Origin: Thalassotalea euphylliae
GTDB lineage: Bacteria; Pseudomonadota; Gammaproteobacteria; Enterobacterales; Alteromonadaceae
NCBI RefSeq assembly: GCF_003390395.1
Contig: NZ_QUOV01000001.1
Location: forward strand, 3,534,001-3,598,000
Direction of reading: 5' to 3'
DNA: 64,000 nt
This document shows, piece after piece, positions 56,550 to 64,000 of the stretch (position 1 is the stretch's first letter; every line of letters begins with the position of its first letter). A program made the position numbers and the translations under genes. A model generated the notes under the pieces. That model did no database searches, was not told the origin of the DNA, and saw nothing but the letters and a program-made list of their open reading frames with translations.

Positions 56550-56573
56550 ACTGGCGATTTAGACTCTCTCTTT

Positions 56574-56601
56574 AAGGCGGCTTATAAGCCGCCTTTGTTT
56601 T
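56574..56601 (+). terminator. Intrinsic terminator of the DPP IV gene
   Basis: 22-bp perfect palindrome AAGGCGGCTTATAAGCCGCC-TT (56574-56595) followed by TGTTTTTC. Confidence 0.85.
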
Positions 56602-57009
56602 TCACTTCCTAGTGTTTTCTAACCTTTTATCCGTTTTATTCTGAAAACTTGTCCAACAATGGCACGAATCTAACGGCAAATCACCTAGCTGCAAATCATC
56701 TAGCTAGCTGGATGAATTTTACTGCTTAGCTTTTGTTTACTGCTTAGCTTTGTGTCGCCACCTCTGCAATCACTACTGCGTAATTATTCACAACGGATGA
56801 ATAATTTTGACGTGACAAATCCGACCAGATTGGTCAAGATTAGGGTTCGTGATATCGCCCATTAACAATAATTATATCGATAGTAAGTCAGGCGAAATAA
56901 CGACCTTCTGAAGCAAGTTCGTCAAAATAGTGGTTCACATAACAATAAAATCGACAAGCTGTACTTGGTTGAGAAGATATATTTTGAAGTAAAATGATTA
57001 AGGTGAAGT
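56602..57009. other. Gene-free stretch upstream of the chemoreceptor gene
   Basis: No credible ORF. It contains a 16-bp direct repeat TTTACTGCTTAGCTTT at 56718-56733 and 56736-56751, and a short palindrome GACCA-GAT-TGGTC near 56824. The chemoreceptor promoter should lie here, but no confident sigma70 or sigma28 pair was found. Confidence 0.4.
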
Positions 57010-59016
57010 ATGTCCAATCGTCCCTCTGTAATGCGCAAGGTACTGCTGTCTGTATCTAGCATTATTTCTGTTATTGCCATTATTGTGGCATTTACCGTTA
57101 CCAGTGAACGGGCTACAAGTGTTGAAGCCTCTGTTTTACAAAACATTCGCATTTCAACAACACAAGCATCTGATGGTATCCATGAATTTTTCCGCGAACG
57201 TTCGCGTGTGGTTACCTCACTGCAAAGTAACCCCTTCGTCAATGAATGGTTTGCAAATTACACCGAGCGAGGTAGCGATATCTCAGACGATAAAGCCTAC
57301 CAGCAAATTGTTCGACTCTTTAAAAACGAATCTCAAAGCGACCCGATGATCAAGTCAGTGTTTTACGCGCCCAAAGCAACACACGAGTACTTTGATTTAA
57401 ACGGTCGCTACAACGATCCAAACTATTCAACCAGTGTGCGCCCATGGTGGCACGAAGCGCTATCAAAAGATCGCTTGTTTATTACCAAGCCTGAAATTGA
57501 TGCCAACGACAAGTCGATTGTCACGTCCATTAAAACCACAGTTTACGACGATAACCGAGCGCTGCTCGGTGTAATGGGGATCGACATTCTCGCCTCTGAA
57601 ATTCGCCACAGCTTAATTGACACAATGAAATTCCAAGGTCTCGGCTACGGCTTTTTATTTACTGCTGACGGTCAACTAATTTCATTCCCTGACAGCCAAA
57701 ATCGCATCGATATGAGCAGTCTGCCAAAACTGAATGTGGTCGACAGTCAAATTGAAGGCGCCGCAGGCTTTGCCGATTTAATGAGGCTGGCAGAGCAAAA
57801 AGACGAAGCGTTAACGCATGTCACTTGGCAAGGTGAAGACTACTTAGTCTACGTTGCCAGCATAAAAGATGACACCTTAGCGCTTGATTGGCGTGTTGGC
57901 TTTATGGTGCCCCAATACGTGATTGATGAACCAGTTAACCACTCGATTTGGACGTCTTCATTAGCGGTTATTGTCATTATCTTGGTTACTGCGGGTGTGA
58001 TGATGCTAACTATTCAAAGGCTATTAACGACGCCAATTCAACAAATTGCCAAAGCCATGGACGATATCGCCACGGGTGAAGGCGACTTAACACAGCGCAT
58101 TGAAATGAATAGAAACGACGAGTTGGGCCAATTAAGCGATTCGTTTAATCTATTTGTCGAGAATATTCAGCACATTGTTAAACAAAGCAAAACGACGACT
58201 GAGAAGGTACTGGTTGAATCAGGCGATGTTAGCGACCTCGTAGATAATTTCTCTAGTACTATGTCTGAGCAAAAAGGCTATATTGAGCAAATCGCAACGG
58301 CCACATCGCAGATGACCCAAACCATCCACGGTATTTCTGACAATGCGCAAACGGCACTTGATCATGCTACTCAAGCCAATTCTGAATCAGCAGAAGGCCA
58401 ACAACTTGCAGCTAAAGCAAGCCAGTTGATGGATGAGCTAACCCATGATGTTTCAAATGCCGCCAATGTGGTTGAAGAATTACACCATAATTCGCAATCA
58501 ATCACCGCTATGCTTGAAGTTATTAAAGGTATTGCGGAACAAACTAATCTGCTTGCCTTAAACGCAGCAATTGAGGCAGCGCGTGCTGGCGAGCAAGGCA
58601 GAGGCTTTGCCGTGGTTGCCGACGAAGTGAGAACCTTGGCGAGCCGAACCCAAGAATCAACAGGCGAGATTGAAGAAATCATTGCCAAACTGCACGCATC
58701 GGCAGCAAGTGCCGTAGATGCCATGCACGTTGGTCGCGATAAAACCAGCCAAAGCGCTGATATCATTACGCAAGTAAATGACAAATTGCTGCAAATTAAC
58801 CAGGCAATTGCACTTATTGAGCAGCAATCAAATGAAACGGCGTCGGCAACCCGTGAGCAGGTACTTGCGTCTGACGAAATTACACGACAAACCTCAGCGG
58901 TTAACGACTTGGCCGAAACCACTGTGTCGCAAACGGGTAATATGGCAAGCAAGAGTGCGGAGCAGCGCGATATTACTCAGCAGTTAAACCAAATGATTGC
59001 ACAATTTACGGTTTAA
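57010..59016 (+). CDS. Methyl-accepting chemotaxis protein (dCache-HAMP)
   Basis: 668-aa transmembrane chemoreceptor. TM1 is at about residues 10-30 ([20 protein letters not shown]). A periplasmic dCache_1-type ligand domain spans about 40-300 ([46 protein letters not shown]), then TM2 (about 317-337), a HAMP domain ([20 protein letters not shown]) and the signalling domain. The hairpin tip has [19 protein letters not shown] and [13 protein letters not shown]. No C-terminal CheR-docking pentapeptide is present. The ligand class (amino acids or carboxylates for many dCache receptors) is not determined. Confidence 0.93.
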   Translation: MSNRPSVMRKVLLSVSSIISVIAIIVAFTVTSERATSVEASVLQNIRISTTQASDGIHEFFRERSRVVTSLQSNPFVNEWFANYTERGSDISDDKAYQQIVRLFKNESQSDPMIKSVFYAPKATHEYFDLNGRYNDPNYSTSVRPWWHEALSKDRLFITKPEIDANDKSIVTSIKTTVYDDNRALLGVMGIDILASEIRHSLIDTMKFQGLGYGFLFTADGQLISFPDSQNRIDMSSLPKLNVVDSQIEGAAGFADLMRLAEQKDEALTHVTWQGEDYLVYVASIKDDTLALDWRVGFMVPQYVIDEPVNHSIWTSSLAVIVIILVTAGVMMLTIQRLLTTPIQQIAKAMDDIATGEGDLTQRIEMNRNDELGQLSDSFNLFVENIQHIVKQSKTTTEKVLVESGDVSDLVDNFSSTMSEQKGYIEQIATATSQMTQTIHGISDNAQTALDHATQANSESAEGQQLAAKASQLMDELTHDVSNAANVVEELHHNSQSITAMLEVIKGIAEQTNLLALNAAIEAARAGEQGRGFAVVADEVRTLASRTQESTGEIEEIIAKLHASAASAVDAMHVGRDKTSQSADIITQVNDKLLQINQAIALIEQQSNETASATREQVLASDEITRQTSAVNDLAETTVSQTGNMASKSAEQRDITQQLNQMIAQFTV

Positions 59017-59053
59017 TTGACTTTAGCTTTAGCCGTATCAATCAACAACAACT

Positions 59054-59076
59054 AGGGAGCTTCAGGCTCCCTTTTT
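59054..59076. terminator. Terminator between chemoreceptor and zinc-ribbon genes
   Basis: Stem AGGGAGC/GCTCCCT with a 5-nt loop followed by a T run on the + strand. Confidence 0.8.
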
Positions 59077-59093
59077 ATTTACCACATCAAATA

Positions 59094-59345
59094 TTATTTA
59101 AACCACACCTTACCACCAATCATTTTATACGCAGGTGTGCCACGAATTAGCGTTTCTCGGGCAAACACTTGCTGACAATTAGGGCACTGACAAGGCTCAC
59201 TGGTGAAGTCTTTGGTAATACGCTCTTTAAAGCATTTGACTAACGCCCCTTTACCGCCCTTTTTGTATTGGAATAAGGCGCTATTGCATTTGCTGCAATA
59301 AATATCGACAGATTTTTCCGGCAGTTTTTTACGAGGTTTAGCCAT
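59094..59345 (-). CDS. Small zinc-ribbon protein of unknown function
   Basis: 83-aa basic protein with two CxxC-type knuckles, YCSKCNSALFQY (about residue 17) and CQCPNCQQVF (about residue 53). These form a probable four-Cys zinc ribbon, with extra Cys between them. The Lys-rich N-terminus (AKPRKKLPEK) and GKGALVKCFKERI suggest nucleic-acid contact, but this is inference. I do not know the family name. The frame is compact and converges on the chemoreceptor gene with a terminator between. Confidence 0.7.
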   Translation of the reverse strand: MAKPRKKLPEKSVDIYCSKCNSALFQYKKGGKGALVKCFKERITKDFTSEPCQCPNCQQVFARETLIRGTPAYKMIGGKVWFK

Positions 59346-59578
59346 TTAACAACAAAGATAACGAATAAAAAACAGGGATTTTACGCGAGCTAATTTAACA
59401 GAGCTATCATTCTTCGCAAAACCTAGCTCAGCCGTAGTCTTCAACTTGTGAAAATAGCCTGTCGTTATTCAAAAATTGCATTACTGTTAATAGATTACCT
59501 GATAACCAGTTACCGACGCGATGGTTATAATGGAGTAACAGATTATTATTAGCAGCTAAGAATAAAAGGTAGAGTGTG

Positions 59579-60586
59579 ATGCAAAATCGCCAAATCGTAT
59601 TATCAAATCGCCCCGACGGCATCCCAGGACCAGAGCACTTTTCAGCAAAAACCACCGAGCTAGATTTAACCCTAGCTGAAGGTCAAATTGCCGTTAAAAA
59701 TATTTATCTATCGATTGACCCTGCAATGCGTGGTTGGGTATCACTAGAGCCAAACTATCTACCACCTGTGCAAATTGATGAAGTCATGCGTTCAATTTGT
59801 GTTGGTGAAATTATTGACTCTAAACACCCAGATTACGCGAAAGGAGACACGGTTTACGGCATTTTCGGCTGGCAAGAATACTGTGTGTGTGAGCCCAACC
59901 CTATGGTCCGTAAAATCAACCCTGAGTTAGCCCCAATTTCAAGCTCTCTAGGGGCATTAGGGCCAAATGGTTTAACTGCCTACTTGGTACTTAATGAGCT
60001 CGGTAAAATTGAAGCAGGTGAAACTGTGTTAATTTCAACAGCAGCTGGTGGTGTGGGCAGTATTGCTGGTCAAATTGCCAAAATTAAAGGCTGTAAAGTG
60101 ATCGGCTTAACCGGTAGCGACGATAAAGTCGAGATGTGCGTTAATGAATTTGGCTACGATCACGCACTTAACTACAAAACCACTGAAAACTTGGAAAAAG
60201 CCATTGCTGAGCTTGCGCCCGAAGGTATCAACGTATTTTTTGACAACACCTCTGGCGCTATCGCCGATGCGGTTTACCCTAACCTAGCGATGAATGCTCG
60301 TGCGCTACAAGTCGGTACTGCTGCTGTGGAAAGCTGGGAGCCAGAAACACCATTAGGCCCACGACGCGATCGCCATATCTTAACCAAGCGCTTAACCGTA
60401 ATGGGCTTTGTGTTAATTGATCACACAGCTAAAGCGCCAGCCGCATTGCAACAACTTGCCCAGTGGTATACGCAAGGCGAATTAAAATATCGCGAAAATA
60501 TTACGGAAGGCTTGGAAAATGCACCACAAGCACTCGCTGATTTATATAAAGGCGCAAATACAGGTAAACAGCTCATTAAAATCTAG
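59579..60586 (+). CDS. NADP-dependent oxidoreductase (CurA/YncB-like MDR family)
   Basis: 335-aa zinc-independent medium-chain reductase of the leukotriene B4 dehydrogenase/CurA group, which reduces C=C bonds of enones with NADPH. Typical segments are NRQIVLSNRPDGIPGPEHF at the N-terminus, NIYLSIDPAMRGW, GLTAYLVLNELGKI, the nucleotide loop STAAGGVGSIAGQIAKI, GLTGSDDKVEMC, and VFFDNTSGAI. The ATG at 59579 is chosen; the preceding GTG is possible. The substrate is unknown. Followed by a bidirectional terminator. Confidence 0.9.
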   Translation: MQNRQIVLSNRPDGIPGPEHFSAKTTELDLTLAEGQIAVKNIYLSIDPAMRGWVSLEPNYLPPVQIDEVMRSICVGEIIDSKHPDYAKGDTVYGIFGWQEYCVCEPNPMVRKINPELAPISSSLGALGPNGLTAYLVLNELGKIEAGETVLISTAAGGVGSIAGQIAKIKGCKVIGLTGSDDKVEMCVNEFGYDHALNYKTTENLEKAIAELAPEGINVFFDNTSGAIADAVYPNLAMNARALQVGTAAVESWEPETPLGPRRDRHILTKRLTVMGFVLIDHTAKAPAALQQLAQWYTQGELKYRENITEGLENAPQALADLYKGANTGKQLIKI

Positions 60587-60685
60587 GAATTTGATCAAAT
60601 TAAGCCTACTAAGCTGCTCAAGACTATTGGGTAGCCTAATAGGCTTTTTATCGCGAATTAACGTGAGCTGATATTTCTCTAACAC

Positions 60686-60722
60686 AAAAAGGGCGCTTAA
60701 AGTAAACTTTAAGCGCCCTTTT
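60686..60722. terminator. Bidirectional terminator between oxidoreductase and OmpA-like genes
   Basis: Stem AAAAGGGCGCTTAAAGT paired with ACTTTAAGCGCCCTTTT with a very short AA loop, flanked by A and T runs. Confidence 0.9.
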
Positions 60723-60750
60723 ATTAATCTATAGCCTATCTAATTATTCG

Positions 60751-61998
60751 CTATTTTTTTACAGGTAATAGCAATTCTTCTTTTAAGCTCAATTCAATAC
60801 GACGATTGAGCTGATGAGCTTGTTCGTTATTCGACGTATCAAGTAAATCACTCTCACCTTTGCCCTGCGTGTTAATAATTTCAGGTTTGATCTGATACTG
60901 CTCGACCAGCATTTTTGCAAGTGATTGTGCTCGTTGCTCTGATAAGGTTTGATTATAAGCCTTACTGCCAGGTGCTGACGTATGGCCAGTGACCGTCAGG
61001 CTATTGACCTGATACTTATTAACAAATTCTGCTAATTCAGCAATTTTTTCAAAGTAGTTAGGAGCAATTTCAGCACTATCGTTAGCATAGCGTACCACTA
61101 AGTTAAAGCTGGCTTGTTGCGGTTGCATTAAGGTGCAACCATCACTATCAACCTGATAGCGGCTATCGCTTTGCTCGCACTTATCTAAATGATCGAACAC
61201 GCCATCATTGTCAGAATCTTGCTCAACCATTTTTACTGGCGCTGACTGTTTTACTGGCATCGATTGTTTTACTGGCTCTAATTTAGGCTTCACTTTGTGA
61301 CTCTTGCCACCACCAAAGTAGTAACGTACACCCAAGTTGAATACGTCATTGTCGTCACGACTTAAGTTGACCTGAGAAAAGCCCAAATATGCTTGCCAAT
61401 TGTTTGCAACGCGATAGTTAAGCTCTACGCCATACCAGATATCATGATCTGATACACTGTCTTGCCCTACGCCCTGTCCTGATTCGCGTGTTTGATAGTC
61501 ACCACGCCAATCAAAATAGCCCAACTTGCCTGATACTTTAAAGCGCTCTGACAATGGATATGAGGCCACGACGTTGATGGTGGCACCTTCCGCAGATTGT
61601 GGGTAGATATGCTCGACATTATCGTAAAACGCATCAAGGTCAGCTGTTTGACCGGTAAAATCAACGCTGCGCTCACCTAAGTCTAGATAACCGAGCTCAA
61701 GAGCAAAGTAAGTGTTAAATTGATAGCCGACAAATGCTGACCATGCATTACCTTGATCATCAACATCGACAACATCGGCATCAAGCTGAGATTGTTCAAA
61801 AAATCGCTCAACTTCGCGGCGACCCACATCCGTTTTGGCTATGCCAACATCTGCACCAAGGTACCAACCAAGTTGATTGTCGCATTGTTGATAATGAGCG
61901 TCTTGCGAATCACATTGGCTGCTGTTAGCCATCGCGTTACCAGTGGCTAGTATGCCTGCAGATAAAATGCTAGCTGTTATCAGGTTATACTTCTTCAT
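60751..61998 (-). CDS. OmpA family outer-membrane protein
   Basis: 415-aa outer-membrane protein. A signal peptide (MKKYNLITASILSAGILATG...) is followed by an N-terminal eight-stranded beta-barrel (about 40-235; WYLGADVGIAKTDVGRREVE, LELGYLDLGERSVDF, VFNLGVRYYFGGG). A KPV-rich linker, a short thrombospondin type 3-like calcium loop (DSDNDGVFDHLDKCEQS) and an OmpA/Pal peptidoglycan-binding domain (TVTGHTSAPGSKAYNQTLSE, NRRIELSL) complete it. It starts 3 nt after the stop of the GlyGly-CTERM gene, with its ribosome-binding site AGGA inside that gene's end, so the two are probably cotranscribed. Confidence 0.92.
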   Translation of the reverse strand: MKKYNLITASILSAGILATGNAMANSSQCDSQDAHYQQCDNQLGWYLGADVGIAKTDVGRREVERFFEQSQLDADVVDVDDQGNAWSAFVGYQFNTYFALELGYLDLGERSVDFTGQTADLDAFYDNVEHIYPQSAEGATINVVASYPLSERFKVSGKLGYFDWRGDYQTRESGQGVGQDSVSDHDIWYGVELNYRVANNWQAYLGFSQVNLSRDDNDVFNLGVRYYFGGGKSHKVKPKLEPVKQSMPVKQSAPVKMVEQDSDNDGVFDHLDKCEQSDSRYQVDSDGCTLMQPQQASFNLVVRYANDSAEIAPNYFEKIAELAEFVNKYQVNSLTVTGHTSAPGSKAYNQTLSEQRAQSLAKMLVEQYQIKPEIINTQGKGESDLLDTSNNEQAHQLNRRIELSLKEELLLPVKK

Positions 61999-62001
61999 TA
62001 C

Positions 62002-64000
62002 TTATCCTTTTACTTGCCATTTTAAGCGCGTGGTCAATAGTACAAGCAGCAATAACATCCATAGGTTTACACTACCGCCACCTTTGGTTTGTGCCTGAAT
62101 TTGTGTTAATGGCACAACCTTGATTTGCCATTGCCCTTGGCTTTGATTACCCACTGTATCCTCAACGATATAGTTGATAAGCGCTGTCCCAGAGAAATCT
62201 GTCGAAGGAATAAAACTTGCCTGACCATTGGTATTGAAGCTCACTTGGCCTTGCTCAGCATTTACTTCAACGCGCACTAGCGTTAGCGAATCGCCTTCTG
62301 GGTCGGTGTCATTTTCAAGCAAGTTAATGGTGAGTTCTTCACCTTGGTTCATCTCACTTTGCTCACCACTCACTTGTGGCGCATTGTTTGGAATGATGCT
62401 GAGTGTCACCTCGGCTTGTGCTGTGCCGCCTTGACCATCAGTAATGCCGTAAATAATGACCACATCACCGTTGTAATTTAGTGGTGGAGTATAGTGCAGC
62501 TGATCATCAACAATGGACACATCGCCTATGTTTGCTGTTGCCGAGCTGATCGTTAGCACATCACCATCGGCATCGCTATCATTAGCCAGAACATCAAGCG
62601 TGATTTCTGAATTAACCAATAAAGTTTCGCTATCGTCTTCAGCAATAGGTAGCTGGTTAGCTGTTTTCAACACGCCAACATAGCCTGGGTCAACAACAGT
62701 GCCATTAGCTTCACCGTCATCATCGTTAACTCCGCCGTCTTCAATCACCATTTGCACACACCAGTGACCGGGCGTTAAACCTGGCGTCCAAACACTGTTG
62801 TTGTCAACCGCAGGAGGTGGACAGTAGCCTGGCTCGCCGGCAGTAGACCACAAGCTGTTGTTGGCATCTTCAATAAAGTTATGCCAACCTTGCGCCAAAT
62901 TAAATTTACGATAGACAGGGTTTTCTGGCACCGGATTACGCTGCGGCATCACGATTGCGTAGCTGCTGCCCTGAACAGGTAAGCCATAGGCAATGTAATC
63001 AAAAATACCGCCAATATTAGTGGCTTCCGTATCTTGGATCAGTTGGTCACCTTCGTTAGCCACATCGTTATCTGTGATTTGAGCACCACCGGTTTCACCC
63101 GTTAAGGTGAATTCACCGCGGCGTAAACAAACACCTGCTTGGCCTTCTACTAAATAAGCATTGTTAACAATTGCTTGCTCAGGCAAGACATTACACTCAG
63201 GTGTTGCATCCAGATAATCAGCAATACCGTCGGCATCACTATCACCAAAGCCTTCTTGATTATCTGGGATCAAGTCACCATCAGTATCTGCGTCAGTTAA
63301 CTCAGGTAGTTGAGCGACTAGCTCAATATAAACAAAAGAGGTAGCAGACTTAGCTGGTACGCCATTATCGGTAACTTCGACATCAATACGATACAGTCCA
63401 GCTGTAAGCTGTGTGGGATCAAAGCTAAAAATGTCAGGGTTAGTACTAGTGTTGGTAACACTTGCATCGTTTACCTGCCATTGGTAGCTGTGTTCATCAG
63501 CGACATTTGCGTCGGTAACACTGGGGCGAATAACGACTTCACCACCATCGGCAGTAATCAACAAACGCTCTTGTGCTTGCTGACTAACATTAAGTGTAAC
63601 TTGCGGAGCGATGTTACCGTCACTAATAGTGATGGTATGGCTAGATTTATCACCTAAATTGACACTTGGGTCTAAGCTCACCACCAGTGTTTCATCACCT
63701 TCGCTATTGCCGTCTTCGGTAATATTTACCGTGATAAAGGCATCTGTACCTTGCTCAATAACTAGCTCACCTGATACCAAGTCGTGATCATCACTGTCAG
63801 CACTACCTGCAACTGCATATGGCACAACCATAGGGTACACTGGCGCGCTGCCATTTAAGTGAACACCAATAGTTAAACTCTGCCCTTCACTGGTAATTTG
63901 GTCTTTAGAAAGTGAAACCAGAGGCAGAACACAGACTTTTTGTACGGCAATACTGGTATTGCCCTCGCTATCAGTTGCCTGCCAAGCAGCTTCATTTAAA
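62002..64000 (-). CDS. Large GlyGly-CTERM surface protein, C-terminal part (5' end off window)
   Basis: The frame is open to the right edge, so this is at least 666 residues of a larger protein. Domain order in the visible part: a Calx-beta-like repeat near the edge (VVPYAVAGSADSDDHDLV, DGNSEGDETLVVSL); an Ig/PKD-like region; a TSP3-like calcium segment (DTDGDLIPDNQEG, DSDADGIADYLDATPEC); a choice-of-anchor U-like domain; two tandem cadherin/VCBS-type Ig repeats (VLANDSDADGDVLTI; LLENDTDPEGDSLTL). It ends with a GlyGly-CTERM sorting signal: GGGSVNLWMLLLLVLLTTRL plus a basic tail. By family knowledge, rhombosortase cleaves such tails during type II-dependent surface delivery. It is cotranscribed with the OmpA-like gene. 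Confidence 0.85.
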   Translation of the reverse strand, partial: LNEAAWQATDSEGNTSIAVQKVCVLPLVSLSKDQITSEGQSLTIGVHLNGSAPVYPMVVPYAVAGSADSDDHDLVSGELVIEQGTDAFITVNITEDGNSEGDETLVVSLDPSVNLGDKSSHTITISDGNIAPQVTLNVSQQAQERLLITADGGEVVIRPSVTDANVADEHSYQWQVNDASVTNTSTNPDIFSFDPTQLTAGLYRIDVEVTDNGVPAKSATSFVYIELVAQLPELTDADTDGDLIPDNQEGFGDSDADGIADYLDATPECNVLPEQAIVNNAYLVEGQAGVCLRRGEFTLTGETGGAQITDNDVANEGDQLIQDTEATNIGGIFDYIAYGLPVQGSSYAIVMPQRNPVPENPVYRKFNLAQGWHNFIEDANNSLWSTAGEPGYCPPPAVDNNSVWTPGLTPGHWCVQMVIEDGGVNDDDGEANGTVVDPGYVGVLKTANQLPIAEDDSETLLVNSEITLDVLANDSDADGDVLTISSATANIGDVSIVDDQLHYTPPLNYNGDVVIIYGITDGQGGTAQAEVTLSIIPNNAPQVSGEQSEMNQGEELTINLLENDTDPEGDSLTLVRVEVNAEQGQVSFNTNGQASFIPSTDFSGTALINYIVEDTVGNQSQGQWQIKVVPLTQIQAQTKGGGSVNLWMLLLLVLLTTRLKWQVKG

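Noticed and set aside
58371..58952. 193-aa minus-strand ORF
   Set aside because: It is antisense to the conserved signalling domain of the chemoreceptor. Its Ser/Ala-rich sequence reflects the coiled-coil codons.
57010..59016. Chemoreceptor read as a histidine kinase
   Set aside because: It carries the methyl-accepting hairpin tip ([19 protein letters not shown]) and has no HATPase motifs.

Overview
This is a chromosomal window from a marine gammaproteobacterium, most likely Alteromonadales close to Colwelliaceae (Colwellia/Thalassotalea type). The evidence is the set of gene clusters: rplM-rpsI-petA, queA-tgt-yajC-secD-secF, holD-rimI, smp/serB, radA, yqhC/yqhD, a dipeptidyl peptidase IV, HDOD proteins, a GlyGly-CTERM surface protein, and moderately AT-rich intergenic DNA. 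The base assignment is inference, since no database search was possible. No prophage, integrase, transposase, CRISPR array or rRNA was seen. The only tRNA is tRNA-Trp(CCA).

Layout. 1-2370: Rieske protein gene petA (its last few codons are off the left edge) and the rplM-rpsI ribosomal operon. They are separated by a roughly 174-bp tandem array made of decaying copies of the rpsI 3' end plus its terminator. 2419-4286: galM, then an 870-bp stretch with no usable ORF. On the + strand this stretch carries a Fur-like box, a promoter, a dense ladder of perfect stems and an intrinsic terminator, which I read as a candidate unannotated structured RNA of about 485 nt. 4287-9398: a mosaic lipoprotein, an ATP-grasp enzyme, an HDOD protein and a TPR membrane protein. 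9593-15683: a soluble sugar dehydrogenase, an RND efflux pump with its fusion protein, and yacL. 15944-28612: mixed metabolic and regulatory genes: LysR/aldo-keto reductase pair, GFA enzyme, GcdH, a DUF6351-like hydrolase, a GyrI-like protein, yqhD/yqhC with a MITE-like element between them, a small lipoprotein, and a Na/Pi cotransporter.

28734-34400 is the queA-tgt-yajC-secD-secF cluster on the minus strand, with a 28-bp palindrome between tgt and yajC and a terminator hairpin whose loop contains the yajC stop codon. 34587-38531 holds aceK, a Sel1-repeat protein, tRNA-Trp and holD-rimI. 38568-41156 is a compact minus-strand operon: lipoprotein, BlaI-type repressor, and BlaR1-type M56 peptidase with a TonB C-terminal domain. 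Two identical 16-bp operators of BlaI/MecI type (TACA-N2-TGTA core) lie upstream of it. 41286-56549 is mostly housekeeping: yaeQ, thioesterase, prfC, argS, HDOD with a pseudo-receiver, yjjV, smp, serB, a double-PilZ protein, radA and DPP IV. 57010-64000 holds a chemoreceptor, a zinc-ribbon protein, an NADP oxidoreductase, an OmpA-family protein and the C-terminal part of a large Calx-beta/Ig-like GlyGly-CTERM protein that runs off the right edge.

The most promising undescribed items are the structured RNA (3789-4273), the decaying rpsI-tail array (820-1470), and the lipoprotein-BlaI-M56/TonB operon with its tandem operators.
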